Under the pieces are notes generated by a model. It did not search any database. It was given only the letters and a program-made list of their open reading frames with translations, and was not told the DNA's origin. A program made the position numbers and the translations under genes. 64,000 nucleotides of DNA from Ensifer sp. MPMI2T (GTDB lineage Bacteria; Pseudomonadota; Alphaproteobacteria; Rhizobiales; Rhizobiaceae). This document shows positions 54,661 through 63,425 of this stretch, piece by piece (positions within the stretch are counted from its first letter, which is position 1; each line of letters starts with the position of its first letter). Where the stretch lies: contig NZ_SRXN01000026.1 of the NCBI RefSeq assembly GCF_004827385.1, positions 1 through 64,000 on the forward strand, given 5' to 3'.

Positions 54661-56064
54661 TTAGTTGCGGGCCCGCCACCATGCGATCTGCTTGCGCACT
54701 TCGGCAGGCGCGGTGCCGCCGAAGCTGGTGCGGCTTGCGACCGAGGCCTCGACGGTAAGCACGTCGAAGACCTTCTCGGTGATCGCCGGATTAATCGACT
54801 GCAGGTCGGCAAGCGACAGATCGGCGAGATCGCAACCCCTCTGTTCGGCAAGCGCCACGGCGCGGCCGGTCACGTGGTGGGCGTCGCGGAAGGGCAGGCC
54901 CGCTTCTCTCACCAGCCAGTCGGCAAGGTCGGTTGCGGTCGAATAGCCGGAGCCGGCGGCAGCTTTCATCCGATCGGCACGCACGGTCATGTCGCGCACC
55001 ATGCCGGTCATCGCGGCGATTGCCAGTTCGAGGCTCTCGGCGGCGTCGAAGACCTGCTCCTTGTCCTCCTGCATGTCCTTCGAATAGGCAAGCGGCAAGC
55101 CCTTCATCACGGTCAGCAGTGCGATGAGCGAGCCGTTGATGCGTCCCGTCTTGGCACGCACGAGCTCGGCGGCGTCGGGGTTCTTCTTCTGCGGCATGAT
55201 CGACGATCCGGTCGAAAACGCGTCCGACAGACGGATGAAGCCGAACTGCGGAGTCGACCAGATGACGATCTCTTCGGCAAGACGCGACAGGTGGGTCGCC
55301 GCGATCGAGGCGATCGACAGGAACTCCAGGGCGAAGTCGCGGTCGGAGACGGTGTCGATCGAATTGCGGGTCGGCTCGCGGAAGCCAAGCGCCTTAGCCG
55401 TCATGTGCCGGTCGATCGGGAAGCCGGTGCCTGCGAGGGCCGCGGCGCCGATCGGGCTTTCGTCCATATGCTCGATCGCGTGGCGGACGCGCGAGCGGTC
55501 GCGGCCGAACATTTCGACATATGCCATGCAATGGTGGCCGAAGGTGACCGGCTGCGCCGTCTGCAGGTGCGTGAAGCCGGGCATGACCGTGTCGGCATGC
55601 TCTTCGGCGCGATCCAGGAAGGCGGCGATCAGCGCTGTCAGGGCCTTTTCCGTTTTCTGCAGTTCTTCCTTCACCCAGAGGCGAAAATCGAGCGCGACCT
55701 GGTCGTTGCGCGAGCGTGCCGTGTGCAGCCGGCCGGCGGCGGGCCCGATCAGGGATGCCAGCCGCGCTTCGACATTCATGTGAATGTCTTCCAGGCGGCG
55801 CGAGAATTCGAACGCACCGCTTTCGATCTCTGACAGGATCGTGTCGAGCCCGTGAACGATCTTGTCTTTGTCTTCAGCAGAAATGATGCCTTGATGCGCC
55901 AGCATGGTCGCATGCGCTATTGAGCCGCGGATGTCCTGGGCATAGAGCTTCTTGTCGAAGCTGATCGAGGCGTTTATCTCCTCCATGATCGCATCCGGGC
56001 CAGAGGCGAAGCGCCCGCCCCACATCTGGTTGGAGGATTTCGTCTCGGAACTGCCGTCAGCCAT
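54661..56064 (-). CDS. argH: Argininosuccinate lyase
   Basis: ArgH splits argininosuccinate into arginine and fumarate. The 467-residue protein has MWGGRF near the start, the [12 protein letters not shown] segment, [13 protein letters not shown] and the fumarase-superfamily signature [12 protein letters not shown] with the catalytic serine loop. ATG 56064 starts the conserved N-terminus; the frame extends to 56529 only as tlpA antisense. It is divergent from tlpA, with start codons about 25 bases apart. Confidence 0.96.
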   Translation of the reverse strand: MADGSSETKSSNQMWGGRFASGPDAIMEEINASISFDKKLYAQDIRGSIAHATMLAHQGIISAEDKDKIVHGLDTILSEIESGAFEFSRRLEDIHMNVEARLASLIGPAAGRLHTARSRNDQVALDFRLWVKEELQKTEKALTALIAAFLDRAEEHADTVMPGFTHLQTAQPVTFGHHCMAYVEMFGRDRSRVRHAIEHMDESPIGAAALAGTGFPIDRHMTAKALGFREPTRNSIDTVSDRDFALEFLSIASIAATHLSRLAEEIVIWSTPQFGFIRLSDAFSTGSSIMPQKKNPDAAELVRAKTGRINGSLIALLTVMKGLPLAYSKDMQEDKEQVFDAAESLELAIAAMTGMVRDMTVRADRMKAAAGSGYSTATDLADWLVREAGLPFRDAHHVTGRAVALAEQRGCDLADLSLADLQSINPAITEKVFDVLTVEASVASRTSFGGTAPAEVRKQIAWWRARN

Positions 56065-56089
56065 GAGGATGCCCGCCTTGGAGAATGAA

Positions 56090-56785
56090 ATGCCAGACCA
56101 GAAGAAAACTCCCCTGGCCATCCGATTGTTCGCGCTCGCCGCCCTTTTCGGCGTGATCGTTGGAGCGGCTGCGGTATACGTGAAGGAGACGGGGTCTGGC
56201 AATGCCACAAGACCCGGCGACCGCACGGCGACGCAAACGGCTGAAGGCGGGAGCTGTCCACAAACCAAGGAAAAGGTCGCCACGCTGACCCCATTCATGA
56301 AGGGCCAGGTCGCCGCGATGACGCCGGCGGCCGACCCGCGCCCGATCAGTGGTCTCGCATTTAACGGCCCCGATGGAAAACCGCTGACCCTTGCCGACTT
56401 TGCCGGCAAGGCGATCCTGGTCAACCTTTGGGCGACCTGGTGCGTGCCCTGCCGGGAGGAGATGCCAGCGCTGAACGGACTGCAGAAAGCGCTTGGTGGC
56501 GACCGCTTCGCGGTCGTCGCGATCAACATCGATACCGGCGACGACGAAAAGCCGAAGGCCTTCCTCGATGAGATCGGGGTTCATGAGCTCGGCTACTACC
56601 GGGATGCATCGATGGGCGTGTTCAATACGCTCAAGAAGGAGGGCCTCGCCTTCGGCCTTCCTGCGACGATCCTCCTCGACGAGAAGGGCTGCCTGATCGG
56701 GTCGATGAACGGTCCTGCCGCCTGGGACAGCGAAGATGCGAAGAGCCTTATCCAGGCGACGCTGAAGTCGCCTGCGGGCGCTTGA
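56090..56785 (+). CDS. tlpA: TlpA-type thiol:disulfide interchange protein
   Basis: This membrane-anchored periplasmic thioredoxin reduces cytochrome oxidase assembly factors such as ScoI and CoxB. The 231-residue protein has an N-terminal helix (residues ~10-30), then a thioredoxin fold with active site [13 protein letters not shown]. The conserved cis-Pro region is [13 protein letters not shown], and extra Cys residues occur near 57 and in the C-terminal part. GGAG six bases before ATG 56090 decides the start. It is divergent from argH. Confidence 0.93.
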   Translation: MPDQKKTPLAIRLFALAALFGVIVGAAAVYVKETGSGNATRPGDRTATQTAEGGSCPQTKEKVATLTPFMKGQVAAMTPAADPRPISGLAFNGPDGKPLTLADFAGKAILVNLWATWCVPCREEMPALNGLQKALGGDRFAVVAINIDTGDDEKPKAFLDEIGVHELGYYRDASMGVFNTLKKEGLAFGLPATILLDEKGCLIGSMNGPAAWDSEDAKSLIQATLKSPAGA

Positions 56786-56814
56786 GATCTAACGGAGTTG
56801 TACAGGGCCAACCC

Positions 56815-56832
56815 CCTCTGGCCTGCCAGAGG
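56815..56832. terminator. Possible bidirectional hairpin after tlpA
   Basis: CCTCTGG-CCTG-CCAGAGG is a perfect seven-pair hairpin between the convergent tlpA and 3-hydroxybutyryl-CoA dehydrogenase genes. No T-run follows on either strand, so intrinsic termination is uncertain. Confidence 0.35.
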
Positions 56833-56898
56833 CGGTAACGAGCACAGGAGTAGTAGCTCTCAAAAATCCCCGCGCCGCACGAGGCGGAGCTCAGGCGA

Positions 56899-57771
56899 TC
56901 AGCGCGTCGGAATGGGGACGTCGCCGCGATAGTCGTAGAAGCCGCGGCCGGACTTGCGGCCGAGCCAGCCGGCTTCGACGTATTTGACCAGCAGCGGACA
57001 GGGGCGGTACTTCGAGTCGGCCAGGCCGTCATGCAGCACCTGCATGATCGAAAGGCAGGTGTCGAGACCGATGAAGTCGGCCAGTTGCAGCGGGCCCATC
57101 GGATGGTTGGCGCCAAGTTTCATCGCCGTATCGATGGCATCCACCGTGCCAACGCCCTCATAGAGGGTGTAGATCGCCTCGTTGATCATCGGCAGCAGGA
57201 TGCGGTTGACGATGAAGGCGGGAAAATCCTCGGCGACGGTTACGGTCTTGTCGAGGCGGGCGACGAATTCCTTCGCCGCGTTGAACGTCTCTTCGTCGGT
57301 CGCAATGCCGCGCACCAGTTCCACCAGCTTCATCACCGGAACCGGGTTCATGAAGTGGATGCCCATGAAATGCTCCGGCCGGTCGGTCGCGGAAGCGAGC
57401 CGCGTGATCGACAGCGAAGAGGTGTTGGTTGCGAGAAGCGCTTCCGGCTTCATGATCGGGCAGACCTGGCCGTAGATCTTGCGTTTGACGGTTTCGTCTT
57501 CCGTCACCGCCTCAATGACGAGGTCGGCCTGAGAAAGATCGTTGATGTCGGCGGAACCCTTGATCAGGGAAAGCGCCTTCTTGCGGTCCTCGTCGGTCAT
57601 CTTGCCGGAGGAAACCTGACGGGCGAGGTTGCCGTTGATGGTCGCAAGCCCGGCCTCGATGCGGTCCGCAGCAAGATCGTAGAGCTGCACCTTGTATCCG
57701 GCGGCTGCCGAAACATGGGCAATGCCGCAGCCCATCTGACCAGCGCCAATAATTCCGACCGTCTTGATCAT
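56899..57771 (-). CDS. 3-hydroxybutyryl-CoA dehydrogenase
   Basis: This NAD(P)-dependent dehydrogenase interconverts acetoacetyl-CoA and 3-hydroxybutyryl-CoA. The 290-residue protein has the Rossmann motif GIIGAGQMGCGIAHV, the catalytic region HFMNPVPVMKLVE and VNRILLPMINEA. ATG 57771 matches the usual family start. ATG 57783 has a better placed GAGG and would add four residues. The position downstream of etfBA suggests a link to beta-oxidation or butyrate/PHB metabolism, but a terminator separates them. Confidence 0.92.
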   Translation of the reverse strand: MIKTVGIIGAGQMGCGIAHVSAAAGYKVQLYDLAADRIEAGLATINGNLARQVSSGKMTDEDRKKALSLIKGSADINDLSQADLVIEAVTEDETVKRKIYGQVCPIMKPEALLATNTSSLSITRLASATDRPEHFMGIHFMNPVPVMKLVELVRGIATDEETFNAAKEFVARLDKTVTVAEDFPAFIVNRILLPMINEAIYTLYEGVGTVDAIDTAMKLGANHPMGPLQLADFIGLDTCLSIMQVLHDGLADSKYRPCPLLVKYVEAGWLGRKSGRGFYDYRGDVPIPTR

Positions 57772-57821
57772 CGAAGCGAACATCCATCCTCAAGAGAATT
57801 TCGGCAGCTTCGCAGCCGCAG

Positions 57822-57857
57822 AAACGAAAATACCGGGCCGGTCGGGCCAGCCCGGTA
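57822..57857 (-). terminator. Likely terminator of the etfB-etfA operon
   Basis: On the minus strand TACCGGGC..GCCCGGTA forms an eight-pair stem and is followed by TTTTCGTTTC. It lies 71 bases after the etfA stop and before the dehydrogenase gene. Confidence 0.65.
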
Positions 57858-57928
57858 CGATTGTTAATGCCAAGCCCGCGTTTTTTCCAGCCTTTTTCAT
57901 GCCGGGGGCAAACGCGTTTTACGTGTGG

Positions 57929-58858
57929 TTACAGCGCCTTTTCAAGTTCCGGCAGGACGTCGAAGAGGTCGGCGACGAGACCGTAGTCGGCGACCTGGAA
58001 GATCGGCGCCTCCTCGTCCTTGTTGATGGCGACGATCACCTTGGAATCCTTCATGCCGGCGAGGTGCTGGATGGCGCCGGAGATGCCGCAGGCGATGTAG
58101 AGGTCGGGCGCGACCACCTTGCCGGTCTGGCCGACCTGCCAGTCGTTCGGGGCGTAGCCGGCATCGACGGCGGCGCGGGAAGCACCGACGGCGGCGCCGA
58201 GCTTGTCGGCGACCGGCAGGATCACTTCCTTGAACTTTTCCGACGAGCCGAGCGCCCGGCCGCCGGAGATGATGATCTTCGCCGAGGTCAGTTCCGGCCG
58301 GTCGGACGACGACAGCGCATCGGCAACATGGCTGGAAACGCCCGGGTTGGCGGCGGCCGAGACGGTCTCGATCGCGGCCGCGCCGCCGGCCGGCGCGGCG
58401 GCAAAGGCGGCGGTGCGCACGGTGATCACGCGCTTGGCCTCGCTCGTCTGCACCGTCTGGATGGCGTTGCCGGCGTAGATCGGCCGTTTGAAGGTGTCGG
58501 ACGACACCACCTCGATGATTTCCGACACCTGGGCGACGTCGAGCAGCGCGGCAACGCGCGGCATGACGTTCTTGCCGACCGAGGTGGCGGCAGCAACCAG
58601 CGTGTCATAGCCGCCGGCGAGTGAGACGATCGTGGCGGCGAGCGGCTCGGCGAGATTGTTGGTGAGCGCGGCGTCGTCGGCGACGAGCACCTTGGCGACA
58701 CCGGCAAGCTTCGCCGCCTGTTCGGCGACGGCCTTGGCGCCGGAACCGGCGACGAGAATGTGGACGTCACTGCCGATTTTGCTGGCCGCCGTCAGCGCTT
58801 TGGCCGTCTGGTCGGAAAGGTTGGTATTGTCGTGGTCAGCCAGAAGCAGAATGGCCAT
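57929..58858 (-). CDS. etfA: Electron transfer flavoprotein subunit alpha
   Basis: EtfA carries FAD and passes electrons from acyl-CoA and other dehydrogenases to ETF-ubiquinone oxidoreductase. The 309-residue protein has an N-terminal alpha/beta domain and the C-terminal FAD domain with [12 protein letters not shown] and [29 protein letters not shown]. It follows etfB by 24 bases on the minus strand. Confidence 0.96.
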   Translation of the reverse strand: MAILLLADHDNTNLSDQTAKALTAASKIGSDVHILVAGSGAKAVAEQAAKLAGVAKVLVADDAALTNNLAEPLAATIVSLAGGYDTLVAAATSVGKNVMPRVAALLDVAQVSEIIEVVSSDTFKRPIYAGNAIQTVQTSEAKRVITVRTAAFAAAPAGGAAAIETVSAAANPGVSSHVADALSSSDRPELTSAKIIISGGRALGSSEKFKEVILPVADKLGAAVGASRAAVDAGYAPNDWQVGQTGKVVAPDLYIACGISGAIQHLAGMKDSKVIVAINKDEEAPIFQVADYGLVADLFDVLPELEKAL

Positions 58859-58882
58859 GGTGAGATCTCCCTTTCCTAACCC

Positions 58883-59632
58883 TTAGAGGACGCCGGCTTC
58901 GGTTTTGAGCTTGTCGACGAGCTCGGCGACCGACTTCACCTTGATGCCGGCCTTGCGGCCGGACGGCTCTTCGGTCTTCAACACTTTCAGCCGCGGCGCA
59001 GTGTCGACGCCGAAATCGGCCGGCGTCTTCTTGTCGAGCGGCTTCTTCTTCGCCTTCATGATGTTCGGCAGCGAGGCATAACGCGGCTCGTTCAGACGCA
59101 GATCGGTGGTCACCACCGCCGGCAGCTTCAGTTCGACCGTCTGCAGGCCGCCGTCGACTTCGCGCGTCACCTTGGCGCTGCCATCGGCGATCTCGACCTT
59201 GGAGGCAAAGGTGCCCTGGGCCCAACCGAGCAGCGCCGACAGCATCTGGCCGGTCTGGTTGCTGTCGTCGTCGATCGCCTGCTTGCCGACGATGATCAGC
59301 CCCGGCTGTTCGGCCTCGGCGACACCCTTGACGATCTTGGCAACGGCGAGCGGCTCGACCTGGTCTTCGGTCTCGACCAGGATCGCCCGGTCGGCGCCCA
59401 TGGCGAGCGCCGTCCTCAGCGTCTCCTCGGCCTTGGCCGGGCCGACCGAGACGACCACCACTTCGCTCGCCTTGCCGGCTTCCTTCAGCCTGAGCGCCTC
59501 TTCGACCGAGATCTCGTCGAACGGGTTCATCGACATCTTGACATTGGCAAGCTCGACGCCGGTGCCATCCGCCTTGACGCGGATCTTGACGTTAAAGTCG
59601 ACGACACGCTTCACCGTTACTAGGATTTTCAT
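58883..59632 (-). CDS. etfB: Electron transfer flavoprotein subunit beta
   Basis: EtfB (249 residues) is the AMP-binding partner of EtfA. It has [35 protein letters not shown], the GADRAILVE segment and the recognition-loop region near [20 protein letters not shown]. It is the first gene of the operon. A 14-of-16-base palindrome at 59780-59795 may be its operator. Confidence 0.96.
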   Translation of the reverse strand: MKILVTVKRVVDFNVKIRVKADGTGVELANVKMSMNPFDEISVEEALRLKEAGKASEVVVVSVGPAKAEETLRTALAMGADRAILVETEDQVEPLAVAKIVKGVAEAEQPGLIIVGKQAIDDDSNQTGQMLSALLGWAQGTFASKVEIADGSAKVTREVDGGLQTVELKLPAVVTTDLRLNEPRYASLPNIMKAKKKPLDKKTPADFGVDTAPRLKVLKTEEPSGRKAGIKVKSVAELVDKLKTEAGVL

Positions 59633-59779
59633 GGATTCATTCCCTCCAAGAGCTTTCGCAGGAAAATGCCCCTTAACAGAGCTGCCTGATTGTCGGTTGG
59701 CGACATCGATACGCGTTTTTTCTCCAATTACAATCGCCGTCCGCCAAGCTAAATCGATATAACCTCGAGATTTCGAGTT

Positions 59780-59795
59780 ACGTTTACGTACACGT
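59780..59795. promoter_or_regulatory. Operator-like palindrome upstream of etfB
   Basis: ACGTTTACGTACACGT matches its reverse complement at 14 of 16 positions. It lies about 150 bases before etfB and 130 before the rhomboid stop. It resembles the TTTACGTAAACG-type sites proposed for MerR-family LiuR regulators of acyl-CoA catabolism, from memory only. The rest of 59633-59923 shows nothing supported. Confidence 0.4.
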
Positions 59796-59923
59796 CAGAT
59801 TGGAGCTTGGCAAGCGGTGTAGCAGGGAAGGCCAAATGGCACAGACTTTCCCACCCGCAAGACGTTCAACATATTGAAATTGCAATTCATATCCGCGCGC
59901 AGATTGTGCGGCTGCCTCGGATC

Positions 59924-60715
59924 TCAGGTCGGACGCCCCCATGGGGTAGGCGGTTTTCTGGCGCCCGCGGTGCCCGCGTCGACCTCCGCCGGGCGCTCCT
60001 CACGATGCTCGACGGCGCGCGGACTGACGATCGTGCGATCGAAAAGCGGGACGCCGCGACGTCGCAAAACGACCACCAGCAGAAGACCCGCAACAATGCC
60101 GCCGACATGCGCACTCCAGGAGACGCCGCTGCCGGAGTCGACCACCAGCATGTAGAATTGCTGGCCGATCCAGAAAGCTAGCGGGATCGCCGCAGGCAGC
60201 GGCAATGGAATGCGGAAGAGGACGAGAACCCACACGCGCACCTTAGGATGCAGCAGGAAATAGGCGGCGACGACGCCCGAGATGGCGCCCGAGGCGCCGA
60301 TCAGCGGCGCTTCCGAGGCAGGATCGAGCAGTCCGTGCGCAAGCGCGCCCGCGGCCGCGCACAGCAGATAGAAGACGAGGAAGCGAAAATGCCCGAGCGC
60401 GTCCTCAACATTGTCGCCGAAGACCCAAAGAAACAGCATGTTCATCGCCAGATGCGAGAGGTCGCCGTGCAGGAACGAATAGGTGACGAACGTGAATTGA
60501 TCGGGAACGATGACGAGCGACGGATCGAGGTCGGCATAGTCGAAGATCACGGCCGGGATGTAGCCGAGCCCGAGCACGGCGGCGTTTGCGAATTCTTCCG
60601 TGGCGATCGGACCGGTAACCAGCCAGACCGCGATGTTCGTGGCGATCAGGGCGATCGTCACATACTGCATGCTGATGTGCTTCAGCGCGTTGCTGTCGTG
60701 AAGCGGTATGAACAT
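59924..60715 (-). CDS. Rhomboid-family intramembrane serine protease
   Basis: This 263-residue membrane protein has about six helices. The catalytic serine is in GASGAISGVVAAYF (about residue 142) and the catalytic histidine in WSAHVGGIVAG (about 197). The L1-region segment also fits rhomboids. Substrates are unknown. It is the last gene of a four-gene minus-strand unit with the adenosyltransferase, HIG1 and SDR genes, spaced by 16-30 bases. Confidence 0.92.
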   Translation of the reverse strand: MFIPLHDSNALKHISMQYVTIALIATNIAVWLVTGPIATEEFANAAVLGLGYIPAVIFDYADLDPSLVIVPDQFTFVTYSFLHGDLSHLAMNMLFLWVFGDNVEDALGHFRFLVFYLLCAAAGALAHGLLDPASEAPLIGASGAISGVVAAYFLLHPKVRVWVLVLFRIPLPLPAAIPLAFWIGQQFYMLVVDSGSGVSWSAHVGGIVAGLLLVVVLRRRGVPLFDRTIVSPRAVEHREERPAEVDAGTAGARKPPTPWGRPT

Positions 60716-60745
60716 GCGGCCCTCGAGCGTGATTCTTGACGAACG

Positions 60746-61318
60746 TTACCTGTTCTTGCCCGGAACCCAAAGCACGTCGGAACGTCCCTTGTCATTTGCC
60801 CAGCGGGCGGCCACAAAAAGGAAGTCCGAGACTCGATTGATATAGGCGATCGCGTCGCGGCTGACGATCTCGCCGGCGGCAAGTGCAACGATCTGGCGTT
60901 CGGCACGTCGTGCGACCGTGCGGGCAACGTGCAGGGCCGCGGAAGCCGGGCTGCCGGCCGGCAGAACGAAGGATCGCAAGGGTTCGAGATCGGCATTGAG
61001 GCGGTCGATCTCACCCTCGACCCTTGCAACTTGGGCGGCTGCGATTCTCAGCGGTTCATGGTCCAGCGTCTCGCCAGTATCCGGCGTTGCGAGGTCCGCT
61101 CCGAGGTCGAAGAGGTCGTTCTGGACTCGCATCAGCATAGCGTCAAGATCGGGCATGCCGTCCGTATGCAGGCGCGCAAGTCCGACCAGGGCGTTCGTCT
61201 CGTCGACCGTGCCGTACGCCTCGACGCGCAGGTCGCATTTCGCCCGGCGTGGCCCGGAAACAAGTCCGGTCGTGCCGTCGTCGCCTGTTCTCGTATAGAT
61301 CTTGTTGAGCCTTACCAT
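60746..61318 (-). CDS. Cob(I)yrinic acid a,c-diamide adenosyltransferase, PduO type
   Basis: This enzyme adenosylates corrinoid cobalt using ATP. The 190-residue protein has the PduO N-terminal ATP-binding motif IYTRTGDDGTTGL (residues ~7-19), VEAYGTVDETNALVG and the C-terminal RVSDFLFVAARWAN signature. It complements cobS/cobT earlier in the window in the adenosylcobalamin pathway. The order HIG1-PduO-rhomboid suggests a shared transcript, without an evident functional link. Confidence 0.93.
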   Translation of the reverse strand: MVRLNKIYTRTGDDGTTGLVSGPRRAKCDLRVEAYGTVDETNALVGLARLHTDGMPDLDAMLMRVQNDLFDLGADLATPDTGETLDHEPLRIAAAQVARVEGEIDRLNADLEPLRSFVLPAGSPASAALHVARTVARRAERQIVALAAGEIVSRDAIAYINRVSDFLFVAARWANDKGRSDVLWVPGKNR

Positions 61319-61334
61319 GGTGCCGTCGCCCCTC

Positions 61335-61538
61335 TCAGCTCGGCCGTCCGCCGCCGCTGATCCAAAGCGTCAGCAGGATCAGCGCGATGGCGATTGCCTG
61401 CAGGACAATGCGCGCCTGCATCAGCTTGTTCGAAGTATTGCCGCTGCCTCCCGTGGCCATGTTGAAAAGACCGCGGATCAGGACGATGACGACCAGGCCC
61501 ATGACGAGCAGGGTCAGGCCGGTGAAGAAAGTGGACAT
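61335..61538 (-). CDS. HIG1-type twin transmembrane protein
   Basis: This 67-residue protein has two membrane helices (residues ~7-26 and ~43-60) joined by FNMATGGSGNTSNKLMQARI. The pattern matches the HIG_1_N (hypoxia-induced) domain, in which a short loop separates helices before a conserved (S/N)xxLMxARxxxQ segment. In alphaproteobacteria such proteins may assist cytochrome oxidase assembly; that role is not proven here. It lies 16 bases before the PduO gene. Confidence 0.88.
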   Translation of the reverse strand: MSTFFTGLTLLVMGLVVIVLIRGLFNMATGGSGNTSNKLMQARIVLQAIAIALILLTLWISGGGRPS

Positions 61539-61561
61539 GATGCATATCCCTCCAGTTTCGG

Positions 61562-62395
61562 TCAGCCGAGGCGGCCGATGATGCGATAGAATAGTACGGC
61601 CGGCAGGAGCTTCTTCAGCAGTGCACCCTGCTTGGCGGGTCTTGTTACTATATAGTGCGGTCGCGGCCTGCGTGACGTCAGCGCATGTTTCAAAACAGCG
61701 TAAACGGCGTCCGGCCCGAGCTTGCCCGCTGCTGGTTTGCTTTCGCCACGCAGTCGTCGCATCTGCCGCTCATACTCCGCGCGGTGTACGGAATTCTTGA
61801 GATCGATGAAGCGTTCGATATAGGGGATGGCATTGGCCGTGAATTTCGACGCGATCGGCCCCGGCTCGATCAGGCTGACGTGGACGCCGCTGCCGGCAAG
61901 CTCCATTCTCAAGGTCAGCGACAGTCCTTCGATGGCAAATTTCGAGGCGTTGTAGGCACCGCGCCAGCGATAGGGAACGATGCCGAGGATCGAGGAGCAT
62001 TGGACGATGCGGCCGTGGCCGCGGGCGCGCATCGCCGGTATCACGCGGCGTGTCAACTCATGCCAGCCGACGACATTGGTTTCGAGCTGCAGCCTGAGCG
62101 CCTCGGCCGGAAGGTCCTCGACCGCGCCCGCCTGGCCATAGGCACCATTGTTGAAGAGGGCGTCGATGCGCCCGCCCGAACGGGCCATCACCGTCTCCGC
62201 CAGCGCGACGATCGTTTCTGGCATGGTGTAGTCCATGATGAAGGTCTCGATGCCTTCGGCTTCCAGTTCCGTCTGATCTTCAGGCCGGCGAACGGTCGCG
62301 AATACGCGCCAGCCGTCCGCCTTCAGCGCGCGTGCGCAGTAGGCGCCGATGCCGGAAGAGCAGCCTGTGACAATGATTGTGGGGCGATCGGGCAT
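61562..62395 (-). CDS. Short-chain dehydrogenase/reductase
   Basis: This 277-residue SDR of classical type has cofactor motif TGCSSGIG (residues ~9-16), NNGAYG in place of NNAG, and catalytic YNASK near residue 153. ATG 62395 gives the standard N-terminus MPDRPTIIVTG. Substrate is unknown. The next gene starts 23 bases after it, so it heads the SDR-HIG1-PduO-rhomboid unit. Confidence 0.92.
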   Translation of the reverse strand: MPDRPTIIVTGCSSGIGAYCARALKADGWRVFATVRRPEDQTELEAEGIETFIMDYTMPETIVALAETVMARSGGRIDALFNNGAYGQAGAVEDLPAEALRLQLETNVVGWHELTRRVIPAMRARGHGRIVQCSSILGIVPYRWRGAYNASKFAIEGLSLTLRMELAGSGVHVSLIEPGPIASKFTANAIPYIERFIDLKNSVHRAEYERQMRRLRGESKPAAGKLGPDAVYAVLKHALTSRRPRPHYIVTRPAKQGALLKKLLPAVLFYRIIGRLG

Positions 62396-62516
62396 CCGGT
62401 CGATTCCTGTAGAAATCCATCCCCCGTTTCCCATATTCGTCGGTGGGATACAATTGAATTGCGTGTGCCACACCGGCGTCCCGGCGGTCCGTGGATACCG
62501 CAAGCTCGGAGATGGA

Positions 62517-63425
62517 ATGGCCGTCGTTCGCATCATCTGGAAGGTCGTGTTCGATGCGCTCTGGCATTTCAGCGAGGACGACGGCTGGGCGATGGCGAGC
62601 CATGTGGCCCTGTCCTCGCTGATGGCCGTCTTCCCATTCCTGATCTTCGGCACGGCACTCGGCAGCTTCCTCGGCGCCGACCAGTTTGCGGAGACCGCCG
62701 TCCATCTGATTTTCGATGCCTGGCCGGAATCGATCGCCAAACCGGTGGCTGACGAGGTTGTGCGGGTGCTGACGATCCCGCGCGGCGGCTTGCTCACCAT
62801 CTCGGTGCTCGCCGCCGCCTATTTCGCCTCGAACGGCGTCGAAGCGCTGAGGATTGCGCTAAACCGGGCCTACCGGGTGGCGGAAAGCCGCCCTTGGTAC
62901 ATGACGCGGCTTGCGAGTCTCGGCTTCGTGATCGCCGGCGTGCTCATCCTTGCCGTCATCAGCATCCTGCTCGTCGCCGTGCCGCTTGCGGTGCGCAATG
63001 CCGACCAATGGCTGCCCTGGCTCGACTCCGTCCTCGCAACGGCCGACGATTGGGGGCTGACGCTAGCCCTGGTGATGCTCACCGGCGGGCTGCTGGTATC
63101 GCATCTCTGGCTTCCGGACGGACACCGCAAGATCTTCGATGTCCTTCCCGGAATTGTTCTCACGCTGGCGTTCTGGTCTATTGGAGCCTACGCCTTTGCC
63201 TACTATCTCAGAGCCTTCTCCAGTTATGTAGCCACCTATGCCGGTCTCGCCTCGGTCGTGATCGTTCTGGTGTTCCTGTACATGATTGGCGCAATCTTCA
63301 TCATCGGCGCCGAGATAAACGCCGCCATCATGAAATTCCGGGTCAAGCGCCTCGTCATGCGCAGTTTCTTGGGCCAGCGCAAGAATGACGATCGCACAGT
63401 GCACGACGGCGAGAATAGCTCATAG
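62517..63425 (+). CDS. YihY/BrkB-family inner-membrane protein
   Basis: This 302-residue protein has six helices and the YihY signatures DDGWAMASHVALSSLMAVFPFLIF, NAAFASNGVEALRIALNRAYRV-like segment and PDGHRKIFDVLPGIVLTLAFW. It was once annotated as ribonuclease BN or virulence factor BrkB; transport or envelope roles are proposed. GGAG five bases before ATG 62517 fixes the start; the frame extends to 62349 only as SDR antisense. It converges on gluQRS with a six-base overlap. Confidence 0.9.
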   Translation: MAVVRIIWKVVFDALWHFSEDDGWAMASHVALSSLMAVFPFLIFGTALGSFLGADQFAETAVHLIFDAWPESIAKPVADEVVRVLTIPRGGLLTISVLAAAYFASNGVEALRIALNRAYRVAESRPWYMTRLASLGFVIAGVLILAVISILLVAVPLAVRNADQWLPWLDSVLATADDWGLTLALVMLTGGLLVSHLWLPDGHRKIFDVLPGIVLTLAFWSIGAYAFAYYLRAFSSYVATYAGLASVVIVLVFLYMIGAIFIIGAEINAAIMKFRVKRLVMRSFLGQRKNDDRTVHDGENSS

